DNA of 64,000 bases. Origin: Pseudoflavonifractor sp050943825 (GTDB taxonomy: Bacteria > Bacillota > Clostridia > Oscillospirales > Oscillospiraceae). Both the position numbers and the translations under genes were made by a program. Every line of letters begins with the position of its first letter. Position 1 is the first letter of the stretch. The notes below the pieces were generated by a model. The model did not search any database, was not told the origin of the DNA, and saw nothing but the letters and a program-made list of their open reading frames with translations. The stretch spans positions 294,638 through 358,637 of the forward strand of contig NZ_JBMNPX010000002.1 of NCBI RefSeq assembly GCF_050943825.1, given 5' to 3'. Shown here one piece after another: positions 1-9,077 of this stretch.

Positions 1-107
1 ACCTGGCACTGTGCGACGTGCAGGGTAGAAGCGTGATGGAGCTGCCGGACGACTCCAATCTGGTGCTGGGCGTGCAGCGGGCGCTGAAGGCCCTGGGCAT
101 CGCCTGA
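1..107 (+). CDS. 3' end of an unidentified gene (partial)
   Basis: Only the last 34 codons are in the window. They are read in phase from base 3 and end with a TGA at 105-107. The tail ends in LVLGVQRALKALGIA and contains MELPDDSN. It is too short to assign a family. It lies 27 bp upstream of the dehydratase subunit gene on the same strand with no terminator between, so it is probably part of the same operon. Confidence 0.5.
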   Translation, partial: LALCDVQGRSVMELPDDSNLVLGVQRALKALGIA

Positions 108-134
108 CGCCGCCGGACGGAAGGAAGGTGCGAT

Positions 135-1343
135 ATGCGGGACTTAAAACATCTCTACTACTTTGAAAAGCTGCTGGACGACGCCAACAACGAGCTGGTG
201 CGTCAGGCCAAGGCGGACGGCCGCCTGGCTCTGGGCTACACCTGCTACCACATGCCCGAGGTACTGCTCAACCTGGATGGCTGCTTCTCGGTGCGGCTGC
301 GTGCGCCCCGTACCGGCTCCATGGAGGTAGCCACCTACTATATGTCCAACGCCACCTGCGAGTACGCCCGTGCTCTGCTGGAGCGTGGACTGGAGGGCGG
401 CTACAAGTTCCTGGACGCCATGGCGGGCGTGGACGTGTGCGAGTGCATGAACCGGAGCATGGAGAACATGGAGCTGCTGGGGGTCAACGACCCGGACAAG
501 AAGAATTTCTTCTGGTGCAACCTGGACTCCCCCTGCTCGGACAACGAGGACTGCGTGGAGCATCTGCGGGAGCAGCTGTCCCGGAAGATTCTCAAGCCGC
601 TCCGGGAGAATTTCGGCATCGACACCTCGGACCAGGCCATCCGGGACGCGGTGGCCAGGCACAACGAGGTCTGCCGCCTCATCACCGAGATTGGCAACTA
701 CCGCAAGCTGGACAATCCCACCATCACCGGCTATGAGTTCCACGTCCTCACCCTGGCCACCTACGTCTGCCCCAAGGACCTGGTGGTGGAGAAGCTGCGT
801 GAGACCCTGGAGGAGCTGAAGACCAGAGAGCCTGACCCGAAGAAGAACTTCCGGGCCAAGGTGGTGGTGGTAGGCTCCGAGATCGACGACCCGGAGCTTA
901 TCAGCCTGATTGAGGACAGCGGCGCGCTGGTGGTGGCCGACCGGTTCTGCTACGGCAGCTTCCCCGGCCGCCAGGAGATTGTCCTCACCGACGACGAGGA
1001 CGCCCTCACCCAGGTGTGCCGCAACTATCTCCAGACCACCCTGTGCGTGCGCCACTCGGCCCAGCACAAGGTGCAGAAGCGGCTGGACTTCGCCGCCCAG
1101 CTGGCCAAGGACTACCACGCCGACGGCATCATCTACGAGCAGATCAAGTTCTGCACCTACTGGTCCTACGAGCGTGCTCTGGCCAGCCACATCATGCACA
1201 ACGAGTACAATATCCCCACGCTGTCCATCGACCGGCCCTACATGTCCCGCACCAGCGGTCAGCTGCGCACCCGGGTGCAGGCCTTTGTGGAGAGCATTGA
1301 GATCAAGAAGATTAAAGCCAAGCGCGGCCAGGAGGTGAAGTGA
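135..1343 (+). CDS. 2-hydroxyacyl-CoA dehydratase family protein, small (HgdB/HadC-like) subunit
   Basis: This 402-residue protein matches in length and pattern the smaller subunit of 2-hydroxyacyl-CoA dehydratases, which eliminate water from (R)-2-hydroxyacyl-CoA using a low-potential electron delivered by an activase. Visible signs are a conserved cysteine in SNATCEYARALLE, which in the family helps bind a [4Fe-4S] cluster, an internal cysteine-rich stretch (CECMN, CSDNEDC), and the late motif GIIYEQIKFCTYW that is typical of the fold. The ATG start has an AAGGAAGG-type ribosome binding site. The next gene begins 1 bp after the stop, so the two subunits are translationally coupled. The physiological substrate cannot be read from the sequence. 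Confidence 0.85.
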   Translation: MRDLKHLYYFEKLLDDANNELVRQAKADGRLALGYTCYHMPEVLLNLDGCFSVRLRAPRTGSMEVATYYMSNATCEYARALLERGLEGGYKFLDAMAGVDVCECMNRSMENMELLGVNDPDKKNFFWCNLDSPCSDNEDCVEHLREQLSRKILKPLRENFGIDTSDQAIRDAVARHNEVCRLITEIGNYRKLDNPTITGYEFHVLTLATYVCPKDLVVEKLRETLEELKTREPDPKKNFRAKVVVVGSEIDDPELISLIEDSGALVVADRFCYGSFPGRQEIVLTDDEDALTQVCRNYLQTTLCVRHSAQHKVQKRLDFAAQLAKDYHADGIIYEQIKFCTYWSYERALASHIMHNEYNIPTLSIDRPYMSRTSGQLRTRVQAFVESIEIKKIKAKRGQEVK

Positions 1344-1344
1344 G

Positions 1345-2907
1345 ATGGCGTACAATCCCAAAACCGGAAAAGGTCTGGGCGACCTGTACTCCGCCGGGCA
1401 CCGGTGCACCAAGCGCCGGGAGTGGAAGGGCCTGAAGGACACCCTGTACGACTATTTCCGCTGGCTCAAGCTGCTGGGCATGCTGGGCGCTAGGCTGGGC
1501 CCGGTGCTGCCCCAGTTTTTCAGGGGCCTGAAGCGGTACCGCTGGCTGGTGTCCTACATCACCACCCCCGCCTTCCTGGACCGGCACACCATCGGCCTGC
1601 GGGGCTATGAGCTGCGCTACACCCACCAGCAGTTCTACGCCGTGCTCCAGAACTCCGCCGGCATGATCCGGGACCTGCTGGAGCGGGACGAGAACCTGAA
1701 CCCCAACTCCAAGAAGGCGGCGGAGCTGCGGTCCAGGACCGTGCTCTTTGACGAGATGATGCCCATCCAGCTGATGAACGGCTTCCCCACCCTGAAAGGC
1801 ATCACCATCCAGATGGCACCTGTTTTCCTGGTGGGCGAGGTGGACCAGCAGGCCAACATCTACTACATCGACGCCATCGAGCATTACGGCCTGGCCTCCG
1901 ACGTGTGCCCCCTGCCCGCTGCCGAGGCCGGCTGCTGCGTGGTGGACGACTACCCCAAGGTGGGCGCGGCCTACATCTCCAGCTCCATGCCCTGCGACGG
2001 CTCCGTGGCCAGCACCATGTACAGCAACCGCTACTTCAAGCTGCCCAACTACCAGGTCACTCCGCCCCAGCGCTTCAACGAGCCTGAGGTGCAGAAGTAC
2101 GCGGTAAAGAACCTGTGGGGCTGCATCGAGTTCATCGAGAAGCAGTTCGGCGTCAAGTTCGACTGGAACGCCTTCTTTGAGGGCGTGAAGCGGTACAACA
2201 AGGAGTCCAACTACATGATTGAGAAGTGGGACGTGAACTGTACCGACTACCCCCAGATCTGCGGCGCCGCCCTGGCCCTCCACCGGGAGTATGAGATGCA
2301 GATTGCCAGCTCCCTGGACCCCAAGATGTGCATGTACGACGCCAAGGTCAACAAGCTGATGAAGAAGGGCTACGCCCACTCGGTGGCCACCGACGACAAG
2401 CCCCGCTACCGCGCCATCGTCTGGAGCTGCCCCGCCCACTACTACTCCAATTTCACCTACTGGGCCCAGAACTGCTGGGGCATCAAGACCCTGGTGGACA
2501 TGGAGTGCATGCTGGCCTACCACCACTACGACGAGCACGACAAGGAGAAGGTGCTGGAGGACATGGCCCGTGGCTACGAGCGGATGACCATGCGCTCCCA
2601 CTCCAACGGCGGCTACATCAACGCCCTGGACGAGTGCTGGAAGATGTGCGAGAAGTTCAACGCCAACATCGTGTTCATGTACAACCACGTCTCCTGCAAG
2701 AACTTCGCCGGACTCCAGGGCCTCTTTGAGGAGCAGGCCAGAGAGCGGGGCATCCACCTCATCTGGATTGAGCACGACCTGATGGACCCGCGCACCGTGT
2801 CCCGCAAGGCCATGCGTGACCGTGTCAACCGCTACATGACCACCGTGTTCCGGGCTGAGCCTCTGGACCCCACGCTGGTGGACTATGACGACGACCTGAC
2901 TTGGTAA
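1345..2907 (+). CDS. 2-hydroxyacyl-CoA dehydratase family protein, large subunit
   Basis: This 520-residue protein is the probable partner of the upstream dehydratase subunit. The C-terminal half shows the family pattern: conserved cysteines in a Rossmann-like fold, GGYINALDECWKMC, then FMYNHVSCKNFAG and a closing segment with IWIEHDLMD. It is somewhat longer than the roughly 475-residue HgdA subunits. The start follows the previous stop by one base (TGAgATG), which indicates coupled translation and a 1:1 complex. The activase gene starts 15 bp downstream. The complex is expected to be cytosolic and oxygen-sensitive. Substrate identity (hydroxyglutarate, phenyllactate or other) is unknown. 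Confidence 0.82.
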   Translation: MAYNPKTGKGLGDLYSAGHRCTKRREWKGLKDTLYDYFRWLKLLGMLGARLGPVLPQFFRGLKRYRWLVSYITTPAFLDRHTIGLRGYELRYTHQQFYAVLQNSAGMIRDLLERDENLNPNSKKAAELRSRTVLFDEMMPIQLMNGFPTLKGITIQMAPVFLVGEVDQQANIYYIDAIEHYGLASDVCPLPAAEAGCCVVDDYPKVGAAYISSSMPCDGSVASTMYSNRYFKLPNYQVTPPQRFNEPEVQKYAVKNLWGCIEFIEKQFGVKFDWNAFFEGVKRYNKESNYMIEKWDVNCTDYPQICGAALALHREYEMQIASSLDPKMCMYDAKVNKLMKKGYAHSVATDDKPRYRAIVWSCPAHYYSNFTYWAQNCWGIKTLVDMECMLAYHHYDEHDKEKVLEDMARGYERMTMRSHSNGGYINALDECWKMCEKFNANIVFMYNHVSCKNFAGLQGLFEEQARERGIHLIWIEHDLMDPRTVSRKAMRDRVNRYMTTVFRAEPLDPTLVDYDDDLTW

Positions 2908-2922
2908 AAGGGGGATATTGAG

Positions 2923-3714
2923 ATGAAATATTTCGGCGGGTGTGACGTAGGCTCCACCTACACCAAATGCGTCATTGTGAATGAGAAGGGCGAGATGGTC
3001 AGCGACGTGACCATTCGCAGCCGCATCAACTCTGAAATCAGCGCCAAGGAGGCCCTGGACCAGGCGGTGGCCAAGGTGGACGGCCTGTCCTCCATCGGCG
3101 ACCTGACTTACCTCATCGGCACCGGCTACGGCCGCAACAAGGTGCCCCAGGCCCAGGAGAACATCTCGGAGATTTCCTGCCACGCCATGGGCGTCCACGT
3201 GGTGGACCCCACCGTCAAGGCCATCATCGACATCGGCGGCCAGGACGTGAAGGGCATCGCCATCGACCAGGACGGCACCGTCCTCAACTTCGCCATGAAC
3301 GACAAGTGCGCCGCTGGTACCGGCCGCTTCTTCGAGGCCATGGCCCGTGCCTTTGAGTGCACCCTGGACGAGTTCTCCCAGCTGTCCCTGTCGGCCAAGA
3401 ACGTCATCCCCATCACCGCCCAGTGCACCGTCTTTGCCGAGAGCGAGGTCATCACCCTGGTGGGCGAGGGCAAGCCCCGGGACGAGATTGCCGCCGGTAT
3501 CCAGCAGTCGGTGGCCAAGCGCTGCTTCGTCATGGCCAAGAAGGCGGGCGCCAAGGACCACATCACCCTCACCGGCGGCTGCGCCAAGAACAAGGGCCTG
3601 AAGGCCGCCATTGAGAACGTGCTGCGTGTCAAGGTCATCGACCTGCCGGTGGATCCCCAGCTGATGGGCGCCCTGGGCGCCGCGGAGTACGCCCGGCAGA
3701 AGGGGTTGGAGTAA
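2923..3714 (+). CDS. Acyl-CoA dehydratase activase (HgdC-like ATPase, ASKHA fold)
   Basis: A 263-residue protein of typical length for the homodimeric activase that hydrolyses ATP to push one electron into the dehydratase. The N-terminal phosphate loop GGCDVGSTYTKCVI is the ASKHA signature. The cluster cysteines are in NDKCAAGTGRF and ITAQCTVFAESE; in this family they bridge a [4Fe-4S] cluster between two subunits. A second ATPase motif, IDIGGQDVKGI, and the end motif LMGALGAAEYA are also present. The ATG has a GGGGGA-type ribosome binding site. Position directly behind both dehydratase subunits supports the assignment strongly. Confidence 0.92.
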   Translation: MKYFGGCDVGSTYTKCVIVNEKGEMVSDVTIRSRINSEISAKEALDQAVAKVDGLSSIGDLTYLIGTGYGRNKVPQAQENISEISCHAMGVHVVDPTVKAIIDIGGQDVKGIAIDQDGTVLNFAMNDKCAAGTGRFFEAMARAFECTLDEFSQLSLSAKNVIPITAQCTVFAESEVITLVGEGKPRDEIAAGIQQSVAKRCFVMAKKAGAKDHITLTGGCAKNKGLKAAIENVLRVKVIDLPVDPQLMGALGAAEYARQKGLE

Positions 3715-3727
3715 GGAGGACCGCAAT

Positions 3728-3883
3728 ATGGCCTGGTATTGGATTGTACTGATTGTCATCGCCGTGCTCTTCGTTCTGTCCTTCCTGATGTACATCACCA
3801 ACGCGGACATGAAGATGGCGGAGAAGCTCTATAACAAGCTCATTGCCTACCACGATTCGAAGGATGTGGAAGAGAAGCTGTGA
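3728..3883 (+). CDS. 51-residue single-pass membrane protein of unknown function
   Basis: A short reading frame starts at ATG 3728 behind a near-perfect AAGGAGGA site 7 bases upstream, and ends in a TGA at 3881-3883. The predicted protein is one hydrophobic helix (about residues 3-22, rich in I, V, L) followed by a charged amphipathic tail with several Lys and Glu. Its stop overlaps the next start (TGATG), so it is embedded in the operon. I do not recognise the family. A membrane anchor or adapter for the dehydratase complex is possible but is only inference from position. Confidence 0.7.
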   Translation: MAWYWIVLIVIAVLFVLSFLMYITNADMKMAEKLYNKLIAYHDSKDVEEKL

Positions 3884-4608
3884 TGAATGTCTATGACGCC
3901 GTCATTGCCGACGTGAACCGCTGTCTTGCCCCCTATACCCCCAAGGTCTGGACGGCCAACCCGGACCGGGCCGCCAGGGAGGGTGGCAAGAACCAGCTGA
4001 TTCTGGGCAGCGAGGCGGCCTATGAGCTGGGGGCCCTGTCCTGCGACAGCGTCAGCTGCCTGCTCCTCACCGAGGATGCGGAGCAGGTCCCCCGGGACGA
4101 GGTCGTGCTCTACGGCCCGGACCTGCCCGAGATAAAAGGGGATTGCAGCTTTGCCCGCATCACCGTCCTCCGCACCGAGGACATCACCAAGGACGGGGAG
4201 CAGGCCGCCTTTGCCATCATCAAGGGCATTGAGACCAAGAAATACGGCGTGTACCCCGAGGGGTACATGATCCGGGCGGCCGCCTTCTCCAACCGGGAGC
4301 AGGCCCGGGTGTCCCGGAAGGCCCTGGACAAGGGCCTGACCTTTGAGCAGGTAGGTAACCTGTTCATCCGCCAGTACCGGCGCAGCCGGTTTGTCCAGGC
4401 GGTGAAGGTGATTTTCATCACCCTGCCCCAGGCCCCCTACCGGGACCTGGACGGCCTGGCCACAAGGACCAACAAAATCACCGGCGCCCTCAACCACATC
4501 CTGGACGATGTGGACATGGACTGCAAGGCCTGCGAGTGGAAGCCGGTGTGCGACGAGGTGGAAGGCCTCAAGGAGATGCACGGAATCCGGCGCCGCCGGG
4601 GCAGCTGA
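3883..4608 (+). CDS. CO dehydrogenase/acetyl-CoA synthase beta-like protein
   Basis: This 241-residue protein ends with a cysteine motif, DMDCKACEWKPVCDEVEG, followed by LKEMH. From memory this resembles a small family labelled carbon monoxide dehydrogenase/ACS beta-like. The rest has ACS-like segments such as VLYGPDLPEIKGD, NPEGYM-like YPEGYMIR and RTNKITGALNHILDD. The cluster-binding role of the four cysteines is inference. It overlaps the preceding stop by one base (TGATG); a GTG one codon upstream (3880) is an alternative start. It is far too short to be a full acetyl-CoA synthase, so an electron-transfer or scaffold role in this operon is more likely. Confidence 0.55.
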   Translation: MNVYDAVIADVNRCLAPYTPKVWTANPDRAAREGGKNQLILGSEAAYELGALSCDSVSCLLLTEDAEQVPRDEVVLYGPDLPEIKGDCSFARITVLRTEDITKDGEQAAFAIIKGIETKKYGVYPEGYMIRAAAFSNREQARVSRKALDKGLTFEQVGNLFIRQYRRSRFVQAVKVIFITLPQAPYRDLDGLATRTNKITGALNHILDDVDMDCKACEWKPVCDEVEGLKEMHGIRRRRGS

Positions 4609-4635
4609 GCCCGGAGCGCTACACAAGGAGGTACT

Positions 4636-6924
4636 TTGGCTTTGAGCGAACTGAGAACGGACGCGCCCATCCAGGAGCTGTGCGACCACTTTGGCGACTG
4701 GTTTGAGGGCGGCGTGAAGAACTGTGCGGGCAACGGCGCCCGCATGACCAAGGAGCTCTACCCCTATACGTCCATCTTTTCCCCCATCCGGGTCAACCGC
4801 ATGACCATCAAGAACCGGGTGGTCATGGCCCCCATGGGCAACCTGATGATGTGCGAGGAGTACGGACGGCCCAGCGAGAAGATGATCCGCTACTTTGTGG
4901 CCCGTGCCAAGGGCGGCGTGGGCCTCATTACCTCTGGCCTCATCCCCATCAGCGACAAGATTGACCCCACCGTCACCGAGATTGGCGGCAAGGTGATGAT
5001 GCCCCGCATCAGCCCTGCCCGCACCCTCATGTCGGGCTGGCGGGACCTGGCCCAGCAGTGCCACGGGTACGGCAGCCGCTTCTTCATCCAGCTGACCCCC
5101 GGTCTGGGCCGTGTGGGTCCGCCCACCTGCCTGGTGCAGCAGACCAAGTTCCCCGTGTCCGCCTCCTTCAACCGGAATTTCTACATCCCCGAGCTGCCCT
5201 GTCTCCGCCTCTCCGACCGGAAGCTGAAGCGCATCATCAAGAACGCGGGCCAGGCGGCGGCGGACGCCAAGGCCTGCCTCATTGACGGCGTGTACCTCCA
5301 TGGCCACGAGGGCTATCTGCTGGAGCAGATGACCAACCGGGCCTTCAACCGCCGCAAGCTGGGCAAGTACGCCGACTGGCAGCGCTTCGGTCTGGACATG
5401 GTGAAGGAGATCCGCCGCCGTGTGGGTCCCAACTACCCCATCATGTACCGCATTGACCTGTCCCTGGCCCTCAACGAGACCTACGGCGACCGGATGGACC
5501 AGGTGGCCTCCCTGAAGAAGTTCAAGAACGGCCGCAGCGTGGCCGAGACCCTGGACTACATGGAGAATCTGGTGAAGGCGGGCGTGGACCTCTTCGACGT
5601 GGACATCGGCTGCTACGACAACTGGTGGCTGCCCCATCCCCCTGCCGGTATGCCGGCGGGCTGCTTCCTGCCCGTGTCCCGCATCGTGAAGGAGCACTTT
5701 GCCAAAAAGGGCATCCGCTCCAACGCAGGCGTGGAGGTGCCCGTGGTGGCCGTGGGCAAGCTGGGCTACCCCGACGTATGCGAGCAGGCCCTGCGGGGCG
5801 GCGACTGCGACATGGTCATGCTGGGCCGTCCGCTGCTGGCCGACCCGGAGTGGTGCAACAAGGCCTATGAGGGCAGGGTGGAGGATATCTGTCCCTGCAT
5901 CGGCTGCCAGGAGGGCTGCGTCAACGAGTTCGTGGAGGGCGGCCACATCCAGTGCGCCGTCAACGCCCGCACCGGCTTTGAGGACAGCCTGCCCGAGCGG
6001 GGACCCGCCCCGGAGAAGAAAAAGAAAATCGCCGTGGTGGGCGGCGGACCGGCGGGCATCATGTTTGCCGTGGAGGCCGCCAAGCGGGGCCATACCGTGG
6101 AGCTGCTGGAGAAGAGCGACAAGCTGGGCGGCCGTGTGGTGCCCGGCAGCGTGCCCGCTGTGAAATTCGACTTCAAGAACTACCTGGACTGGCTCAATGA
6201 GCAGGTGCGCCAGGCCCAGCAGCTGCCCAACTTCACCCTGCGGCTGAGCACGCCGGTGACCACCCAGTGGCTGGCGGAGCAGAAATTCGACACCATCGTC
6301 TTTGCCGTGGGCACCAGGAACGCCTGCCCGCCCATCCCGGGCCTGGACAAGGTGAAGGCTGTCCAGGCGGTGGACCTGCTGGTGAATCCCGGCCTGCTGG
6401 GAGACGCCAAAAAGGTGGTCGTGGCCGGCGGCGGCGTGGTGGGCTGCGAGACGGCTTACTGGCTGCGGTATGAGCAGGGCCGGGAGGTCAAGGTGGTGGA
6501 GATGCTGCCCAACTTCATGGAGGGCGTGTGTACCGCCAACCGGGGCCACCTGCTGCACTACATGGAGAAGGCGGGCGTGGAGCTGTACAACTGCGCCAAG
6601 GTCACCTCCTTTGAGCCGGGCAAGGTCCACATCAGCCGCAACGTGTCCAAGGGAGCGCCCAACCCCTACAACACCTGGCAGCCCCTGCTGCCTGAGAACA
6701 TCCCCAACCCCCTGGCCCCCAAGCTGGGTCCCGAGACCCAGGAGGTGGCGCTGGATGCGGATCTGGTGGTGCTGGCCATGGGCGGCCGTCCCGACGACGC
6801 GGCATACTTTGAAGCTCTAGCGGCCAATGCCGCTCCGGAGATTTACAACATCGGCGACAGCTTTGCCGGCGGCCGGGTTCTGGAGGCCAACCGAGCGGCC
6901 TTCCGTCTGGCGGCAAGGGTGTAA
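4636..6924 (+). CDS. NADH:flavin oxidoreductase, enoate reductase / 2,4-dienoyl-CoA reductase family
   Basis: A 762-residue flavoenzyme of the old-yellow-enzyme/FadH class, which reduces activated C=C bonds. An FMN-binding TIM barrel (about residues 37-400) includes NRVVMAPMGN and a [4Fe-4S] motif CIGCQEGC with a further Cys near GHIQC. FAD and NAD(P) Rossmann motifs follow (IAVVGGGPAGIMF, VVVAGGGVVGCE). The TTG start at 4636 is chosen because AAGGAGG lies 5 bases upstream. It gives a 36-residue N-terminal extension relative to the usual start at the internal Met (4744). Coupled to a 2-hydroxyacyl-CoA dehydratase, it would reduce the enoyl product, as cinnamate reductase does in the Fld pathway. 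Relation to bile-acid flavoenzymes (BaiCD/BaiH) cannot be excluded. Confidence 0.85.
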   Translation: MALSELRTDAPIQELCDHFGDWFEGGVKNCAGNGARMTKELYPYTSIFSPIRVNRMTIKNRVVMAPMGNLMMCEEYGRPSEKMIRYFVARAKGGVGLITSGLIPISDKIDPTVTEIGGKVMMPRISPARTLMSGWRDLAQQCHGYGSRFFIQLTPGLGRVGPPTCLVQQTKFPVSASFNRNFYIPELPCLRLSDRKLKRIIKNAGQAAADAKACLIDGVYLHGHEGYLLEQMTNRAFNRRKLGKYADWQRFGLDMVKEIRRRVGPNYPIMYRIDLSLALNETYGDRMDQVASLKKFKNGRSVAETLDYMENLVKAGVDLFDVDIGCYDNWWLPHPPAGMPAGCFLPVSRIVKEHFAKKGIRSNAGVEVPVVAVGKLGYPDVCEQALRGGDCDMVMLGRPLLADPEWCNKAYEGRVEDICPCIGCQEGCVNEFVEGGHIQCAVNARTGFEDSLPERGPAPEKKKKIAVVGGGPAGIMFAVEAAKRGHTVELLEKSDKLGGRVVPGSVPAVKFDFKNYLDWLNEQVRQAQQLPNFTLRLSTPVTTQWLAEQKFDTIVFAVGTRNACPPIPGLDKVKAVQAVDLLVNPGLLGDAKKVVVAGGGVVGCETAYWLRYEQGREVKVVEMLPNFMEGVCTANRGHLLHYMEKAGVELYNCAKVTSFEPGKVHISRNVSKGAPNPYNTWQPLLPENIPNPLAPKLGPETQEVALDADLVVLAMGGRPDDAAYFEALAANAAPEIYNIGDSFAGGRVLEANRAAFRLAARV

Positions 6925-6945
6925 ACAAAATCATACGAAACAAGA

Positions 6946-6985
6946 ACAGTCCCTGTCCCGCACACTGCGGGGCAGGGACTGTCTT
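6946..6985 (+). terminator. Rho-independent terminator after the dehydratase operon
   Basis: Arms 6946-6961 and 6967-6982 pair over 16 bp with one G:U, around a 5-nt loop. The T-run is short (CTTT). It lies 21 bp after the flavoenzyme stop. Confidence 0.7.
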
Positions 6986-7034
6986 TGCTGTGCGGGTAAC
7001 AGAGAAAATGGGCACGTGCACGGAAAATTTTTTC

Positions 7035-7063
7035 TTGTCACAGGCGGCCCATGCCGCTATAAT
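7035..7063 (+). promoter_or_regulatory. Sigma-A promoter of glmS
   Basis: TTGTCA (7035-7040), a 17-bp spacer and a perfect TATAAT (7058-7063). The start site would be near 7070, giving a leader of about 100 nt. I see no glmS ribozyme core in that leader. Confidence 0.85.
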
Positions 7064-7170
7064 AAAAACGTTGTTTCATAAAAGTAGTAAAAATCGTTCA
7101 AAATGATTCATAACATGAAGCATATGGAACAAATGGGACGAAACATCCAGGTGACAGGAGGAGATCTGCC

Positions 7171-9006
7171 ATGTGCGGTATCGTAGGATATATTGGAAGA
7201 GAAGAGGCGGCGCCCATTCTGCTGGACGGCCTGAGCCGGCTGGAATACCGGGGCTATGACTCGGCGGGCATCGCCGTGTGGGCGGAGAACGAAGGGCTCC
7301 AGGTAGCCAAGGCCAAGGGACGGCTCCAGGTGCTCTCCGACATGGTGGAGGGGGGCAAGACCATCCACGGCACCGTGGGCCTGGGCCACACCCGCTGGGC
7401 CACCCACGGCGCACCCTCCGACGTCAACTCCCACCCCCAGGTCAGCAAGAGCGGCCACATCGCTGTGGTCCACAACGGCATCATCGAGAACTACGTGGAG
7501 ATTAAGGAGTTCCTCCAGTCCAAGGGGGTGGAGTTTGTCTCCCAGACCGACACCGAGGTGGTGGCCCAGCTGCTGGAGTACTACTACCGGGGCGACATTC
7601 TGGAGGCCCTGACCAAGGTGCTCCACCGCATCAACGGCGCCTACGCCCTGGGCGTCATCTGCTCCGACTGTCCCGACCGCCTCATCGCCGCCCGCAAGGA
7701 CAGCCCCCTGATTCTGGGCCTGGGGGAGGGCTTCAACTTCCTGGCCAGCGACGTGACCGCCGTCATCAAGTACACCCGCGAGGTCTACTATCTGGACGAC
7801 GGGGAGATCGCCGTGCTCACCGCCGACGGCATCCAGGTCTACAACCACCCCTACCTCCAGCCGGTGCACAAGGAGCAGCACCATGTGGACTGGGAAATCT
7901 CCGCCGCTGAGAAGGGCGGCTATGAGCACTTCATGTTCAAGGAGATCATGGAGCAGCCCAAGGCCTTCCGGGACACGATCTCCCCCCGGATTCAGGACGG
8001 CCGCGTGGTGCTGGAGGGTCTGAACCTGACGGCGGAGGATTTGAAGGCGCTGGACAAAATCTATGTCATCGCCTGCGGCTCCTCCTACCACGTGGGCATG
8101 GCCGCCAAGTACACCCTGGAGCGGCTGCTCCGCAAGCCGGTGGAGGTGACCCTGGCCTCTGAGTTCCGGTACTGCGACCCCATCGTCACCCCCAGAACCC
8201 TGGCCCTGGTCATCTCCCAGTCCGGCGAGACCATTGATACCCTGGCCGCCATGCGGGAGGCCCGCAGACTGGGGGCCAGACTGCTGTCCATCGTCAACGT
8301 GGTGGGCTCCACCATCGCCCGGGAGAGCGACGACGTGCTCTACACCTGGGCCGGACCGGAGATTGCCGTGGCCACCACCAAGGCCTATTCCACCCAGCTG
8401 GCGGTCATCTACCTCATCGGCCTGTGCTTCGCCGACCTGATGGGCACCATCGCTCCGGAGGAGTATACGGCAATCGTGGAGGAGCTCCAGCGCATCCCCG
8501 ACAAGATGGAGGAGATTCTCTCCCACCGGGAGGACATCCAGTACTTCGCCTCCATCTACTTCAACCACCCCTCCATCTTCTTCATCGGCCGCAACATCGA
8601 CTACGCCGTGGGTCTGGAGGGCTCCCTCAAGCTCAAGGAGATCTCCTACATCCACTCGGAGGCCTACGCCGCCGGTGAGCTCAAGCACGGCACCATCTCC
8701 CTCATCGAGCCGGGCACACTGGTGGTGGCCCTGGCCAGCTACGGCAAGCTCTTTGAGAAGCTGATGAGCAACGTGGTGGAGGTGAAGAGCCGCGGGGCCG
8801 ACGTGCTGGGCGTGACCACCGCGTCCCTGGCGGATGAGATGGCCAAGACCGTGGACCACGCCGTCTCCGTGCCCGACACCCACCCCATGCTGCTGCCATC
8901 TCTGGACGTGGTGCCCCTCCAGCTCTTCGCCTACTATGTGGCCCTGATGCGCGGTTGCGACATCGACAAACCCCGCAACCTGGCCAAATCGGTGACAGTG
9001 GAATAA
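7171..9006 (+). CDS. glmS: Glutamine--fructose-6-phosphate aminotransferase (isomerizing)
   Basis: A 611-residue enzyme, the normal length for GlmS, making glucosamine-6-phosphate from fructose-6-phosphate and glutamine as the first step to UDP-GlcNAc and peptidoglycan. The N-terminal MCGIVGYIGRE carries the catalytic Cys2 of the glutaminase domain (about 1-220, with LEYRGYDSAGI and GHTRWATHG). Two SIS sugar-isomerase domains follow (CGSSYHVG, SQSGETIDT, and a C-terminal YAAGELKHG). It ends in the family tail LAKSVTVE, which closes the sugar site. The start has a GGAGGAGAT ribosome binding site. It is monocistronic, between its own promoter and a strong terminator. Confidence 0.97.
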   Translation: MCGIVGYIGREEAAPILLDGLSRLEYRGYDSAGIAVWAENEGLQVAKAKGRLQVLSDMVEGGKTIHGTVGLGHTRWATHGAPSDVNSHPQVSKSGHIAVVHNGIIENYVEIKEFLQSKGVEFVSQTDTEVVAQLLEYYYRGDILEALTKVLHRINGAYALGVICSDCPDRLIAARKDSPLILGLGEGFNFLASDVTAVIKYTREVYYLDDGEIAVLTADGIQVYNHPYLQPVHKEQHHVDWEISAAEKGGYEHFMFKEIMEQPKAFRDTISPRIQDGRVVLEGLNLTAEDLKALDKIYVIACGSSYHVGMAAKYTLERLLRKPVEVTLASEFRYCDPIVTPRTLALVISQSGETIDTLAAMREARRLGARLLSIVNVVGSTIARESDDVLYTWAGPEIAVATTKAYSTQLAVIYLIGLCFADLMGTIAPEEYTAIVEELQRIPDKMEEILSHREDIQYFASIYFNHPSIFFIGRNIDYAVGLEGSLKLKEISYIHSEAYAAGELKHGTISLIEPGTLVVALASYGKLFEKLMSNVVEVKSRGADVLGVTTASLADEMAKTVDHAVSVPDTHPMLLPSLDVVPLQLFAYYVALMRGCDIDKPRNLAKSVTVE

Positions 9007-9015
9007 GCGTTACAA

Positions 9016-9050
9016 AAAAGCGGAGCCGCAGGCGCGGCTCCGCTTTTCTT
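9016..9050 (+). terminator. Rho-independent terminator of glmS
   Basis: A 14-bp GC-rich stem (AAAGCGGAGCCGC / GCGGCTCCGCTTT) with a 4-nt loop, followed by TTTTCTT. It starts 10 bp after the glmS stop. Confidence 0.9.
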
Positions 9051-9077
9051 ATTATTATATAAGGAGAGAAGGAATCC

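Noticed and set aside
7070..7170. glmS ribozyme/riboswitch in the glmS leader
   Set aside because: The leader is only about 100 nt and lacks the conserved cleavage-site and core sequences of the glmS ribozyme.
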